Assembly: GCF_003201655.1 (NCBI RefSeq)
Contig: NZ_QJJU01000009.1
Location: forward strand, 62,001 to 126,000
Length of the DNA stretch: 64,000 nucleotides
Reading direction: 5' to 3'
Source: Mycolicibacterium moriokaense
GTDB taxonomy: Bacteria > Actinomycetota > Actinomycetes > Mycobacteriales > Mycobacteriaceae
The notes beneath the pieces are model-generated. The model did no database searches. It was not told the DNA's origin and saw only the letters and a program-made list of their open reading frames with translations. Both the position numbers and the translations under genes were made by a program. Positions within the stretch are counted from its first letter, which is position 1; every line of letters begins with the position of its first letter. Positions 27,101 through 35,290 of the stretch are shown here, piece after piece.

Positions 27101-28203
27101 GCCGCGGTCCTCGCTTCCTTCGCGCGACGGATGGCGTCCATGACGTCGTAATCGGATGCCGTGCCGATCAGCGCCCCCGACTCGTCGGTGATCACGCAGC
27201 GGCTGCTCGGACTGGATAGCGCCGAGTTGAGCACGTCGCGCAGCGGGTCATTCCTGGATGCCGAGGTGGCGCTCAGATTCACGTCGCTGTCTTGTATGCA
27301 CTCGCCGCGGACACTTTCGGTGTCGACCCAGCCAAGCGGCGCCCGACTGTCATCGACGACCAACATCCAGCGTCCCTGCGTCGACGGGATCGTGGACACC
27401 GACTGGCCCACCGTGACGGTGGGCTCGTCGTTGAGTTGGAGAAGCTCGTCCGAGTTGTGGAATCCGAGGGCCCGGTAGCCCCGTGCTGCCCCGACGAAGT
27501 CGGCGACGAAGGCGTCCTCTGGGGCGGCCAGCAGTTCGGCCGGAGTTGCGGCCTGCGCCAGGGTTCCGCCCTGCCGAAGCACCACGACCTGGTCGCCAAG
27601 CTTGAGGGCCTCGTCGATGTCGTGGGTGACCATGACGATGGTCTTGGAGATATCGGCCTGCAGCCGAAGAAACTCGTCCTGAAGCTGGTTCCGGACGATC
27701 GGGTCGACGGCACTGAACGGCTCGTCCATCAACAGGAACGGCGGATCCGTCGCCAGCGCCCGCGCCACCCCGACCCGCTGTTGTTGACCGCCCGAGAGCT
27801 GCCACGGGTAGCGGCGGGCGAACTTTGCGTCCAGCCCGACACGCTCTAGGAGTTCCATTGCCGCCGAACGGGTTTCCTTCTTGCCACCGCCGAGCAGCCG
27901 CGGTAGCGCGGCCACATTGTCGACGACGGTGCGGTGCGGAAACAGTCCGGCGTTCTGGATGACGTAGCCGATTCTGCGACGCAGGGCGACCTTGTCGAGG
28001 CTCTGCGTGTCGGTTCCGTCGAGAGTGATGCTGCCCGAGGTCGGCTCGATCAGCCTGTTGATCATCCGCATCGAGGTCGTCTTCCCACATCCGGACGGAC
28101 CGACCAGGGTGGTGATCTTGCCATTCGGCGCGGTGATCGTCAGGTTGTCGACGGCGACGGTGCCGTCGGGATAGACCTTGGAGACATCTTCGAATGTGAT
28201 CAT
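27097..28203 (-). CDS. proV: Betaine-type ABC transporter ATPase with CBS domains
   Basis: 368 residues. Walker A GPSGCGKT, Q-loop VIQNAGLFPH, signature LSGGQQQR, Walker B LLMDEP and H-loop THDIDE form one NBD in the first ~240 residues. The C-terminal ~130 residues look like a tandem CBS pair (VTVGQSVSTIPSTQGRWMLV; NPLRDVLNSALSS-like; CVITDESGALIGTASDYDVM), which in OpuA/OpuC senses ionic strength or cyclic di-AMP. Its ATG overlaps the stop of the upstream iclR gene by four bases, so the regulator and transporter are one transcript. Confidence 0.88.
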   Translation of the reverse strand: MITFEDVSKVYPDGTVAVDNLTITAPNGKITTLVGPSGCGKTTSMRMINRLIEPTSGSITLDGTDTQSLDKVALRRRIGYVIQNAGLFPHRTVVDNVAALPRLLGGGKKETRSAAMELLERVGLDAKFARRYPWQLSGGQQQRVGVARALATDPPFLLMDEPFSAVDPIVRNQLQDEFLRLQADISKTIVMVTHDIDEALKLGDQVVVLRQGGTLAQAATPAELLAAPEDAFVADFVGAARGYRALGFHNSDELLQLNDEPTVTVGQSVSTIPSTQGRWMLVVDDSRAPLGWVDTESVRGECIQDSDVNLSATSASRNDPLRDVLNSALSSPSSRCVITDESGALIGTASDYDVMDAIRRAKEARTAA

Positions 28204-28883
28204 GACTGTCTTTCTGGCAGAGTGGAATTCGGGCGACGACTTAGTCCGACCGACAGCGAGTCCGCTGCCGATCCGAGTATTTGGCCATATCGGGCCGCTT
28301 GGGGTGTGCTGAGTCGGTAGCTCGGAACGACCAGGCTCAGTGCTGCGACTATGCGCGCTTCGGAATAGATCGGGCATGCGATCGCGGTGACGTCGGCCTC
28401 GACGCCGCGTTCGACGATCACGTAGCCCTCATCGGGTACGCGGCCGCGCAGCGCGTGTCCCGCCGCGGAGATGTCGAGCGGAACGCTGCGACCGACCCAG
28501 CTCGCGTGCCGAACCGAATGAGTGCCCTCGACAATGCTGATGTAGATCGCCGTGCCTGCGTGTCCCTCCACGCTGAGATACGCGGACTCTCCGGTCTCGG
28601 CGACCAGCTTCTCCATCACCGGCTTGGCGAAGTCGACCAGCGACTCGTTGGACAGCGCTTGCGCGCCGAGTTGGATCAGACGGCTGCCGGGACGGTATGT
28701 GCCGCCGACCTCTTCCTTGGCGACGAACCCCGTGCTCTCCAGCGTCCGCAGGAGCCGGAGCGCGGTACTCGGCGCGAGATCGCACTCCCTGGCACTGTCG
28801 GCCAGATTCGCGCCGCCCTTGTCGCAGATGGTGGCGAGCAGGGCAAGTGCGCGTTCCACGGTTCTCGTGGACGGTTCGGCCAC
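28200..28883 (-). CDS. IclR family transcriptional regulator
   Basis: 227 residues. N-terminal winged helix (TVERALALLATICDKGGANLADSARECDLAPSTALRLLRTLE region) and C-terminal effector domain with YLSVEGHAGTAIYISIVEG and GRSVPLDISAAGHAL. IclR proteins usually control catabolic or transport operons next to them. It is the first gene of the transporter operon and divergent from the lyase-fold gene; the 162-base gap has an inverted repeat. It is therefore the likely local switch for both, with the transported compound or its breakdown product as effector (inference). Confidence 0.9.
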   Translation of the reverse strand: MAEPSTRTVERALALLATICDKGGANLADSARECDLAPSTALRLLRTLESTGFVAKEEVGGTYRPGSRLIQLGAQALSNESLVDFAKPVMEKLVAETGESAYLSVEGHAGTAIYISIVEGTHSVRHASWVGRSVPLDISAAGHALRGRVPDEGYVIVERGVEADVTAIACPIYSEARIVAALSLVVPSYRLSTPQAARYGQILGSAADSLSVGLSRRPNSTLPERQS

Positions 28884-28902
28884 CGTGACCTCCTCTCACC
28901 GA

Positions 28903-28974
28903 GATGGAATCTACGAGGGGTTTGTTGCGATCAGCCCTTCGATGATTTCCACTGAGTAAAATTCAAATTCCATC
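28903..28974. promoter_or_regulatory. Inverted repeat in the IclR/lyase divergent promoter
   Basis: GATGGAAT (28903-28910) and ATTCCATC (28967-28974) form a perfect 8-bp inverted repeat with arms 56 bases apart. A related TTTCCA lies at 28946-28951, and the interior around 28955-28970 is AT-rich. Probable IclR binding region. Confidence 0.45.
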
Positions 28975-29045
28975 TAGCGGCAATGTCTGGTTTCGGTGAT
29001 GATAGGTCTCGTTGCGCGTCCGCGATAGGGAACGAGGAGAATTCC

Positions 29046-30500
29046 ATGCTTGTACTTAACGGATCCGCGAGTATCGCCGACGTGGTGGCGCTCGCGGACC
29101 GCCGCGAGCAGGTCTCGGTTTCGACGCGGGTAGTCGAGGCCGTCGACCATGCGCACCGGATCGCGGCGGAGCTATCCACCCGCCTCGCCATCTACGGACG
29201 AACGACCGGCGTCGGCGCGAATCGAACCACGTCCGTATCGCCGGCCGACACCGAATACGGCATGCGACTGCTTCGCAGCCACGCGGTCGACGCCGGGGAC
29301 CCCCTTGACGACAGGACGGTGCGTGCGATGCTCGCGGTGCGCCTCGCCCAGCTGTGCGTGCCTGGCGCCGGCCTCAACCCGAAGATCCTGTCCGGCCTCG
29401 AGACGATGCTCAACGACGATGCCCTACCCGAGCTTCGTCAATACGCGTCCATCGGGACAGGCGATCTCGCTCCACTCGCGGGCACGGCATTGACCCTGAT
29501 AGGCGAACGGCCTGCATCGAAGCCATTGACTCCAATGGAACCGTGGGGCGCCGACAGCGCGCTGCCGTTCATGAGCAGCAGCGCACTCACCGTTGGACGT
29601 GGTTGCCTTGCACTGGACGAACTTTCGCGCCTCGAAAGGGCGTCAAGTGTGATCTACACGCTGAGTTTTCTCGCGCTCGACGGCAATCCCGAAGCGCTGT
29701 CATCGGTGGCGACGCAGGCGTCGGCGGCCCCGTACGTCGCCACCGTTGCCGATCGCCTACGCGCGCTTCTGGCGACGAAAGGCGGCCCGGACCGCAGGCC
29801 CGCTCGCATCCAGGATCCCTACGGGCTGCGGGTGTACCCGGTAGCGCAGGCAACTGCGCTGGCGTCGTTGCATTCACTCGAGGAACAACTCGAGCGGACA
29901 CTCAACACCGCGCAGGAGAACCCCCTCTTCGACATCGAAAACGAAACCGTCGTCCATCACGGCGCCTTCTACCAGGCATCGCTGTCACTCGAATTGGACG
30001 GCACCACGCTGGCGCTCGCGCTGACCGCGCCCATCACCCATTCGCGGATCAGAATGATCAACGACCCGGATACCAACGGCGGCAACGCTTTCCTTGCCGC
30101 CGAAGCGGCAGGGTCGTCCGGGCTGATGATGGTCGAATACGTGGCCGCCGGCGCGATCGCCGAGATTCGCAATGCCGCGCAGCCCGCCTCCGCAGGCACG
30201 CTCGTGCTGTCGCGAGGGGCTGAGGAGGACGCGACCTTCGCCTCGCAGGGTGCGCAGCAACTCGAGCGGTCCACCGCCGCGTATCGGGTGTTGCTCTGCT
30301 GCGAACTTGTTGGCGCGGTGCGGCTCTTGCGGCACCGTGGGCTCGACGACCAGTTCAGCGGCGCCGTTGGCGACGCGCTTGCACTGGCCGACGTACTCCC
30401 CCGCGGCGTCGACGATCGCGACCTCCGTGGAGATATCGCCTTGGCGGAATCGCTCCTGGACGACATCGGACGACTTGTTCCGGAGGACACCCCGCCGTAG
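29046..30500 (+). CDS. Histidine/aromatic ammonia-lyase fold enzyme lacking the MIO tripeptide
   Basis: 484 residues, the size of bacterial HutH, with GAGGAG seven bases before the ATG. The fold landmarks are present: Tyr50 in IYGRTTGVG, QDPYGLRVYP, VVHHGAFYQASLSLELD and GAEEDATFASQGAQ. The MIO-forming Ala-Ser-Gly of the GSxGASGDL motif is absent: the local sequence is Y-A-S-I-G-T-G-D-L (residues 133-141), one residue shorter, so either the Ser is deleted or Gly-Thr-Gly replaces it. The NGTQ stretch that holds HAL's essential Asn reads SSSA. It should therefore not act as a normal ammonia lyase. Ergothionase, a MIO-free relative that eliminates trimethylamine (recalled), is a plausible analogue given the neighbouring betaine-type transporter. 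Confidence 0.8.
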   Translation: MLVLNGSASIADVVALADRREQVSVSTRVVEAVDHAHRIAAELSTRLAIYGRTTGVGANRTTSVSPADTEYGMRLLRSHAVDAGDPLDDRTVRAMLAVRLAQLCVPGAGLNPKILSGLETMLNDDALPELRQYASIGTGDLAPLAGTALTLIGERPASKPLTPMEPWGADSALPFMSSSALTVGRGCLALDELSRLERASSVIYTLSFLALDGNPEALSSVATQASAAPYVATVADRLRALLATKGGPDRRPARIQDPYGLRVYPVAQATALASLHSLEEQLERTLNTAQENPLFDIENETVVHHGAFYQASLSLELDGTTLALALTAPITHSRIRMINDPDTNGGNAFLAAEAAGSSGLMMVEYVAAGAIAEIRNAAQPASAGTLVLSRGAEEDATFASQGAQQLERSTAAYRVLLCCELVGAVRLLRHRGLDDQFSGAVGDALALADVLPRGVDDRDLRGDIALAESLLDDIGRLVPEDTPP

Positions 30501-30503
30501 GCG

Positions 30504-32018
30504 CTAGGCGCCGCGGATCAAATCCGCGGCCTTCTCGCCGATCAGCACGCTGGGAGCGTGGGTGTGGCCACGGATGATCGTCGGCATCACCGACGCGTCA
30601 GCGACACGCAGCCCGTCCACGCCCCGCACGCGCAGCTCCGGGTCGACAACGCTGGCGTCGTCATTGCCCATCCGGCACGTGCTGACCGGGTGATACAGCG
30701 TGTGCGACAACGAGTTCAGTGCCCGCACGAGTGTTTCGTCGCCGAGGTCCGTTGCGCCGCGCGGCCTGGCGATCCTGCCGATAATGCCGTTGAGCGCAGG
30801 CGATTTGGCGATGTCCGCGCACATCCGCAGGCCCGACATCAGCGCCGCTCGATCGGCGCCCGCGTCGTCGGTCAAATACTTCGGGTCGATGACCGGCTTG
30901 GCCTTCGGGTCGGATGACCTCAGCGTGATGGTGCCGCGGCTCTGCGGCTTCAACAGGATCGGCGCCATTATGACGGCGTGACGGTCGTAGGGTTCACCAA
31001 TGCCTTCGTCGAAATACGGTGCAGGAGCGAAGATCAGCTCCAGATCCGGCAGTTCGAGCTCCGGGCGGCTCCTGACGAACCCGTACGCCTCCCCCACGTT
31101 CGAGGTCAGCATGCCGCGCCGACGGACCAGGTAGTTCACCAACTGGAACGGCTTCTCCGCGGTGAACAGCGTGTCATCGGGTACGTCGAAGCCCATCGGA
31201 ACCACCAAGTGGTCGAGCAGGTTGGCGCCGACCTCGGGCGCCTCCTGCACCACGTCGATGCCGTGCTCGGCAAGACGGTCGCGATCGCCGACGCCGGAGA
31301 GCATCAACAGCTGCGGGCTATTGATAGCTCCTCCGCAGAGAACCACCTCGCGGCGGGCCTTAACGACACGGCGGGCCCCAAGCTGCTCGAATTCCACACC
31401 GGTGGCACGCTTTCCGTCGAAGATCACCCGTGTCACAGTGGCCCCGGTGTGCAATGACAGATTGCGCCGCCGCAACGCCGGTTTGAGGTACGCGTCGGCG
31501 GTGCTCCACCGGGCACCCTTGCGCTGCGTCACGCGGGTCTCGCAAAACCCCTCGGGTACATCGAGGCATTCCTGCACGGCCTTCAGCCAGGCCGCCGTAG
31601 AACTCCTCGGGCTGCGTTGCGGCGAGATGACCAGCGGGCCATTCTCGATGCGGTTGAAGTACTCCACGACGTTGGCGTAGCTCCACTGCTCGCCTGCGTG
31701 CTCGGCCCACTCGTCGTAGTCGGCGGCGAAGCCACGCACCCACATCATCGCGTTCATCGACGACGAGCCGCCCAGCACCTTGCCTCGCGGCCAGTAGATC
31801 TCGCGCCCGTCGAGTTCCTTCTGAGGTTCCGTCAGGTAGTCCCAATCCATTTCGCTGCGAAACAGACTGGCGAAACCCGCGGGAATGTGGATGAACTTGT
31901 CCTTGTCCCACGGGCCCGCCTCCAACACCACAACCTCGACGGACGGATCCGCGCTCAGGCGGTTGGCTACCACCGATCCTGCAGAGCCCGTTCCCACCAC
32001 GATGTAGTCGGCGTCCAT
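30504..32018 (-). CDS. GMC family oxidoreductase (choline dehydrogenase-like, Rv1279-like)
   Basis: 504 residues. FAD-binding GTGSAGSVVANRL near the N-terminus, GMC signature GKVLGGSSSMNAMMWVRG at about 79-96, GAINSPQLLMLSGVG, and the C-terminal active-site region HPVSTCRMG followed by IRGHTHAPSVLIGEKAAD. It oxidises an alcohol with FAD; similarity to BetA suggests choline-like or other primary alcohols, but the family is broad. Gene position matches M. tuberculosis Rv1279 between opp and the SbcC-like gene. It follows the alpha/beta hydrolase by 36 bases and may be co-transcribed. Confidence 0.88.
   Translation of the reverse strand: MDADYIVVGTGSAGSVVANRLSADPSVEVVVLEAGPWDKDKFIHIPAGFASLFRSEMDWDYLTEPQKELDGREIYWPRGKVLGGSSSMNAMMWVRGFAADYDEWAEHAGEQWSYANVVEYFNRIENGPLVISPQRSPRSSTAAWLKAVQECLDVPEGFCETRVTQRKGARWSTADAYLKPALRRRNLSLHTGATVTRVIFDGKRATGVEFEQLGARRVVKARREVVLCGGAINSPQLLMLSGVGDRDRLAEHGIDVVQEAPEVGANLLDHLVVPMGFDVPDDTLFTAEKPFQLVNYLVRRRGMLTSNVGEAYGFVRSRPELELPDLELIFAPAPYFDEGIGEPYDRHAVIMAPILLKPQSRGTITLRSSDPKAKPVIDPKYLTDDAGADRAALMSGLRMCADIAKSPALNGIIGRIARPRGATDLGDETLVRALNSLSHTLYHPVSTCRMGNDDASVVDPELRVRGVDGLRVADASVMPTIIRGHTHAPSVLIGEKAADLIRGA
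30510..30530. terminator. Bidirectional hairpin between convergent genes
   Basis: GCCGCGGAT-CAA-ATCCGCGGC is a perfect 9-bp stem with a 3-base loop, ten bases past the lyase-fold gene stop and within the last codons of the convergent GMC gene. It could end transcription from the left. Confidence 0.45.
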
Positions 32019-32054
32019 CTGCCGGAGTCTATGAGGCCGTCCGACATTTCAAGG

Positions 32055-32912
32055 TCAATTCGACCGCCGCAGAATCCTCGCCACCTCGTTCGGCCTTTCC
32101 AGCGCCGAGAAGTGGCCAGTGTCGGTCAGTGTGATCCGCTCGACCTCGGCCAATAGACTCGCGACTCGTTCGCGCTCGGCGGGTCGTGACCAGTCGTGGT
32201 CGCTATAGACAAGTGTGACCGGCACCGTCACGTCGCGATAGCGGTCGCGCGCCGTGATCAATCCCCCGAGGTTGCGATAGATCGCCCTGGCCACCCTCGG
32301 GTAACCCTTGCGGTGTCCGCTCTTTCGCAATTCGTCGATGAAGTCGTCGGGCAGGGTGCCGTTGTCGACGACGCCACCGCGCAGCACGGCCTTGAGAATC
32401 TGCCGGTTCTCCAATGCGGCAAAGACGGGTCCGATCCCCGGCGTGCGAACGCTGAAGATGATGAACCGTGCAAACCAGTTGCCGCGCTCGAGGCCGCTGG
32501 GGTAGTCGTAGCTGTTGAACGCAACCACCCGCCTCACGCGGTCCTTGAGCTCGACAGAGGCCTGCAGCGCGAGCGGGCCGCCGAGCGATTCCCCAGCCAG
32601 TGTGACGTCGTGCAGGTCGAGTGTGGTGACGAATTCGACCACCGCCGCGCGCAACTCGGGTTCCTCGTAGCGGGCACCCGGCACGATGTCCGACCAGCCC
32701 ATGCCGGGCAGGTCCAGCGCATAGACGGTGAACGAGTCCCACAGTTGCGGGATCACGAGGTGGAAGTAGTCCAGCTGAGTTCGCACGGTGTGTATTAGCA
32801 CCAGCGCCGGGCCGCTGCCCGCAGTGAAGTATCGCAGGCGCGAGCCGTCGGATCGGGTGAAGTACCGGACAGTGCCGTGGCCGTCGGTCCACGTGTCGTT
32901 GTAGGTGCTCAT
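32055..32912 (-). CDS. Alpha/beta hydrolase
   Basis: 285 residues from the ATG at 32912. Nucleophile elbow GESLGG, oxyanion loop ALVLIHTVRTQ, acid in YSDHDWSRP and histidine in DTGHFSALE give a complete triad of the haloalkane dehalogenase/epoxide hydrolase-like superfamily. The substrate is unknown. Its start overlaps the stop of the upstream efflux pump gene by four bases (ATGA), so the two are coupled. Confidence 0.82.
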   Translation of the reverse strand: MSTYNDTWTDGHGTVRYFTRSDGSRLRYFTAGSGPALVLIHTVRTQLDYFHLVIPQLWDSFTVYALDLPGMGWSDIVPGARYEEPELRAAVVEFVTTLDLHDVTLAGESLGGPLALQASVELKDRVRRVVAFNSYDYPSGLERGNWFARFIIFSVRTPGIGPVFAALENRQILKAVLRGGVVDNGTLPDDFIDELRKSGHRKGYPRVARAIYRNLGGLITARDRYRDVTVPVTLVYSDHDWSRPAERERVASLLAEVERITLTDTGHFSALERPNEVARILRRSN

Positions 32913-34477
32913 GCGCACACCGTTTCGGATTCGGCCTGCTCCGCAGTAACGGCAACGGGTTGCTCCGCCCGGGCCGGCAGCAGGACGGCGACCACAACCG
33001 CGGCGGCGGCCGCGATTCCGGCACTCACCAGAGATCCGATCTGCATACCGTCGAGAAACGCGGTGTTGACGGCCGCGCGGACGTCGGGCACCAGCGGCGG
33101 CGGCAGCTGGCCGATGACCTGCCGCGCTGCGGCCATCGAGCGTTCCATTGTGGAGCGAACCTGCTCAGGCAGCGCGGACACCGCCCCATTGCTGCCTAGC
33201 CGACTCGAATAGATGGACGCGAAGACACTTCCGACGATCGCGACGCCGAGGGTGCCGCCGAGTTCGCGGGTGGTGTCGTTGACCGCGGAGCCGACGCCGG
33301 CCTTGTCCGCGGACAACGAGCCCATGATCGACTCAGTGGCGGGCGCCGTCGTCAGGCCGAGACCACCGCCGAGCATCAGCATCTGCGTTGCGATCTCCAG
33401 GTACGGGGTCGCGCCGTCGGCGGTGGACGCCCATGCCAGGCCTGCCGCGAAGATGGCCAGACCCGCGACGACGACAGCCGTGGTGCCGATCCGCTCCACG
33501 ATTCGTGGTCCGACGATGCTGGCAACGGCGATCGAGATGGCGACCGGAAGCAGCCGAACTCCGGTCTCAAATGCGCTGTAGGACTTGATGAATTGGAAGT
33601 ACTGGGTGATGACGAAGATGAAGCCGAACAAGGTCAGGAAGCCGGCGGTCACCGCCAGGCTGCCACCCGAGAATCGACGGTTGGCGAACACCGACACGTC
33701 CAGCATCGGGTGCGGTGTGTGCCGCTCCCACAATGCGAAGGCCGCGAGGACGACGGCGGCCGCCGCGAATCCTGCAGCGGTGTGCAGGCTGCCCCATCCC
33801 CAGTTGGGCGCCTCGATGACGGTGTAGACGAGCGCGGTGATGCCGACCGAGGACAGAACCAGGCCGGGCAGATCGACCGGCGGCGCCGCCGGGTCGCGGG
33901 AGGTTGGGATGAACAGAACACCGCCGATGATGGCCACCGCGGCCACCGGCAGGTTGACCATGAACACCGAGCCCCACGAGAAGTGTTCGAGCAGCCAGCC
34001 TCCCGAGATCGGGCCTGCGGCCACGCCAATACCCACCATCGCGGCCCATAGTCCTATCGCCTTCGCTCGCTTGACCGGGTCGGTAAAGATGTTGGTGATC
34101 AGCGACAGGGTGGTCGGGAAGATCACCGCGGCGCCGACGCCCATCGCGGCGCGGGCCCAGATGAGTGTGCCTGCGGAGTCGACCTGCGATGCGACGGCCG
34201 ACGTCAGCGCGAAGGCCGCGAGCCCGGCGCTGAGCCAGGCCCGTCGGCCGAACCGGTCACTCAGGCTGCCCATCGACAGCATCAGGCCGGCCATGACCAG
34301 CGTGTAGGCGTCGACGATCCACTGCAGTTGTGCGGTGTCGGCGTTGAGTTCGCGCGACAGCGTCGGCAGGGCGACATTGACAATGGTGGCGTCGACGCTG
34401 ATGACGAAGACGTTCAGGCAGATGAAGGCGAGCGCGGCGATCGGATGGTGTTTGAAGATCGGTGTGCGGGTACTCAT
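32909..34477 (-). CDS. MFS drug efflux pump, DHA2 (EmrB/QacA) 14-helix type
   Basis: 522 residues from the ATG at 34477. Fourteen predicted helices; motif D1 DATIVNVALPTL in helix 1, motif A GSLSDRFGRR, and motif C GPISGGWLLEHFSW in helix 5. It is a proton-driven exporter of hydrophobic or cationic drugs. It is divergent from an HxlR-type regulator across 77 bases that hold a perfect inverted repeat. The downstream hydrolase gene is translationally coupled, suggesting a combined inactivate-and-export response. Confidence 0.88.
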   Translation of the reverse strand: MSTRTPIFKHHPIAALAFICLNVFVISVDATIVNVALPTLSRELNADTAQLQWIVDAYTLVMAGLMLSMGSLSDRFGRRAWLSAGLAAFALTSAVASQVDSAGTLIWARAAMGVGAAVIFPTTLSLITNIFTDPVKRAKAIGLWAAMVGIGVAAGPISGGWLLEHFSWGSVFMVNLPVAAVAIIGGVLFIPTSRDPAAPPVDLPGLVLSSVGITALVYTVIEAPNWGWGSLHTAAGFAAAAVVLAAFALWERHTPHPMLDVSVFANRRFSGGSLAVTAGFLTLFGFIFVITQYFQFIKSYSAFETGVRLLPVAISIAVASIVGPRIVERIGTTAVVVAGLAIFAAGLAWASTADGATPYLEIATQMLMLGGGLGLTTAPATESIMGSLSADKAGVGSAVNDTTRELGGTLGVAIVGSVFASIYSSRLGSNGAVSALPEQVRSTMERSMAAARQVIGQLPPPLVPDVRAAVNTAFLDGMQIGSLVSAGIAAAAAVVVAVLLPARAEQPVAVTAEQAESETVCA

Positions 34478-34496
34478 AGACAGGACCGTAAACCTT

Positions 34497-34538
34497 TCAG
34501 ACAAGTTTTTCAAGCAATATGACTAGATATTTGTCTGA
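34497..34538. promoter_or_regulatory. Inverted repeat operator between the MFS and HxlR genes
   Basis: TCAGACAA (34497-34504) is matched exactly by TTGTCTGA (34531-34538), with 26 bases between in an AT-rich segment. It lies midway between divergent starts and is the likely HxlR binding site. Confidence 0.6.
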
Positions 34539-34554
34539 GTGCTAGAATTATTCC

Positions 34555-35214
34555 ATGCCAAGGAGCTACCAGCAGAACTGCCCGATCGCCAAGGGCCTCG
34601 ACGTGCTCGGCGAACGATGGACGCTGCTGATCCTTCGGGAACTCATCGGCGGCCCTCGCCGGTACGGTGACCTGCGCGCGCAACTGCCTGGCATCGCCAC
34701 CAACCTGCTGGCCGACCGGCTTCGCGAGCTGGAGGACGCTGGGCTTGTCGACCGCGAGGAGCTGCCTCCACCCGTCGCGCGGACCGTCTACACCCTGAGT
34801 GAGACGGGCTGGCGCAAGGTACTGCCGGTGGTGAAGGCCATCGCGACGTTCGGGCTCGACATGGTCGAGCCGGACGAAAGCGCGTTGACGCCGCTGAACG
34901 GGTTTCTCGCGGGCATCCTGCTGGCCTTCGAACCTGGCGTCGCACGCGACCTGACGGCGTCGTATCGCATCGACATCGATGAACGCCGTTTCGAATTCGC
35001 CGTCGACCGGGCCGGTTTGACCGCCGTCCAGGGCCCGCCTGTGGTGGCAGTGACGGCGACGGCCGCAGACCTGATCGCCGCGCGCCTCGGAGCGACCGCC
35101 GCCGAGCGCAAGGCCGCCCTGCGCCGCGTGAAGTTCGACGGCGACACGGCCGCGATCGAGACGATGCGACGCGTGTTCGGGCTATTGGGCGACCCCGGTC
35201 TGCTGACCACATAG
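34555..35214 (+). CDS. HxlR-type regulator with SCP2-like C-terminal domain
   Basis: 219 residues. The first ~100 are the HxlR winged helix: CPIAKGLDVLGERWTLLILR, GPRRYGDLRAQLPGIATNLL, YTLSETGW. The Cys near residue 9 is the redox/electrophile-reactive position of many HxlR/YodB proteins. The extra ~110 residues resemble the SCP2 sterol-carrier fold found on some actinobacterial HxlR regulators and may bind a lipophilic ligand. It is divergent from the efflux pump, which it probably represses. Confidence 0.87.
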   Translation: MPRSYQQNCPIAKGLDVLGERWTLLILRELIGGPRRYGDLRAQLPGIATNLLADRLRELEDAGLVDREELPPPVARTVYTLSETGWRKVLPVVKAIATFGLDMVEPDESALTPLNGFLAGILLAFEPGVARDLTASYRIDIDERRFEFAVDRAGLTAVQGPPVVAVTATAADLIAARLGATAAERKAALRRVKFDGDTAAIETMRRVFGLLGDPGLLTT

Positions 35215-35216
35215 GG

Positions 35217-35278
35217 CGCGAGCGTGCGCATTTGTACGGAATTGCGCGGCGTGTCGCGTGCAAACACGCACGCTCGCG
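35217..35278. repeat. Intergenic hairpin repeat, copy C (bidirectional terminator-like)
   Basis: 18-base arms 35217-35234 and 35261-35278 (outer 12 bp CGCGAGCGTGCG perfect, two mismatches inside) around a loop with CGGCGTGTCG. It lies between the convergent HxlR and SbcC-like genes, three bases past the first stop, and is well placed to terminate both. Confidence 0.78.
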
Positions 35279-35290
35279 AGAAGGGGCGAG

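Noticed and set aside
29046..30500. Calling the lyase-fold gene hutH
   Set aside because: The MIO tripeptide and the NGTQ Asn are absent and no other hut genes adjoin, so histidase activity is not supported.
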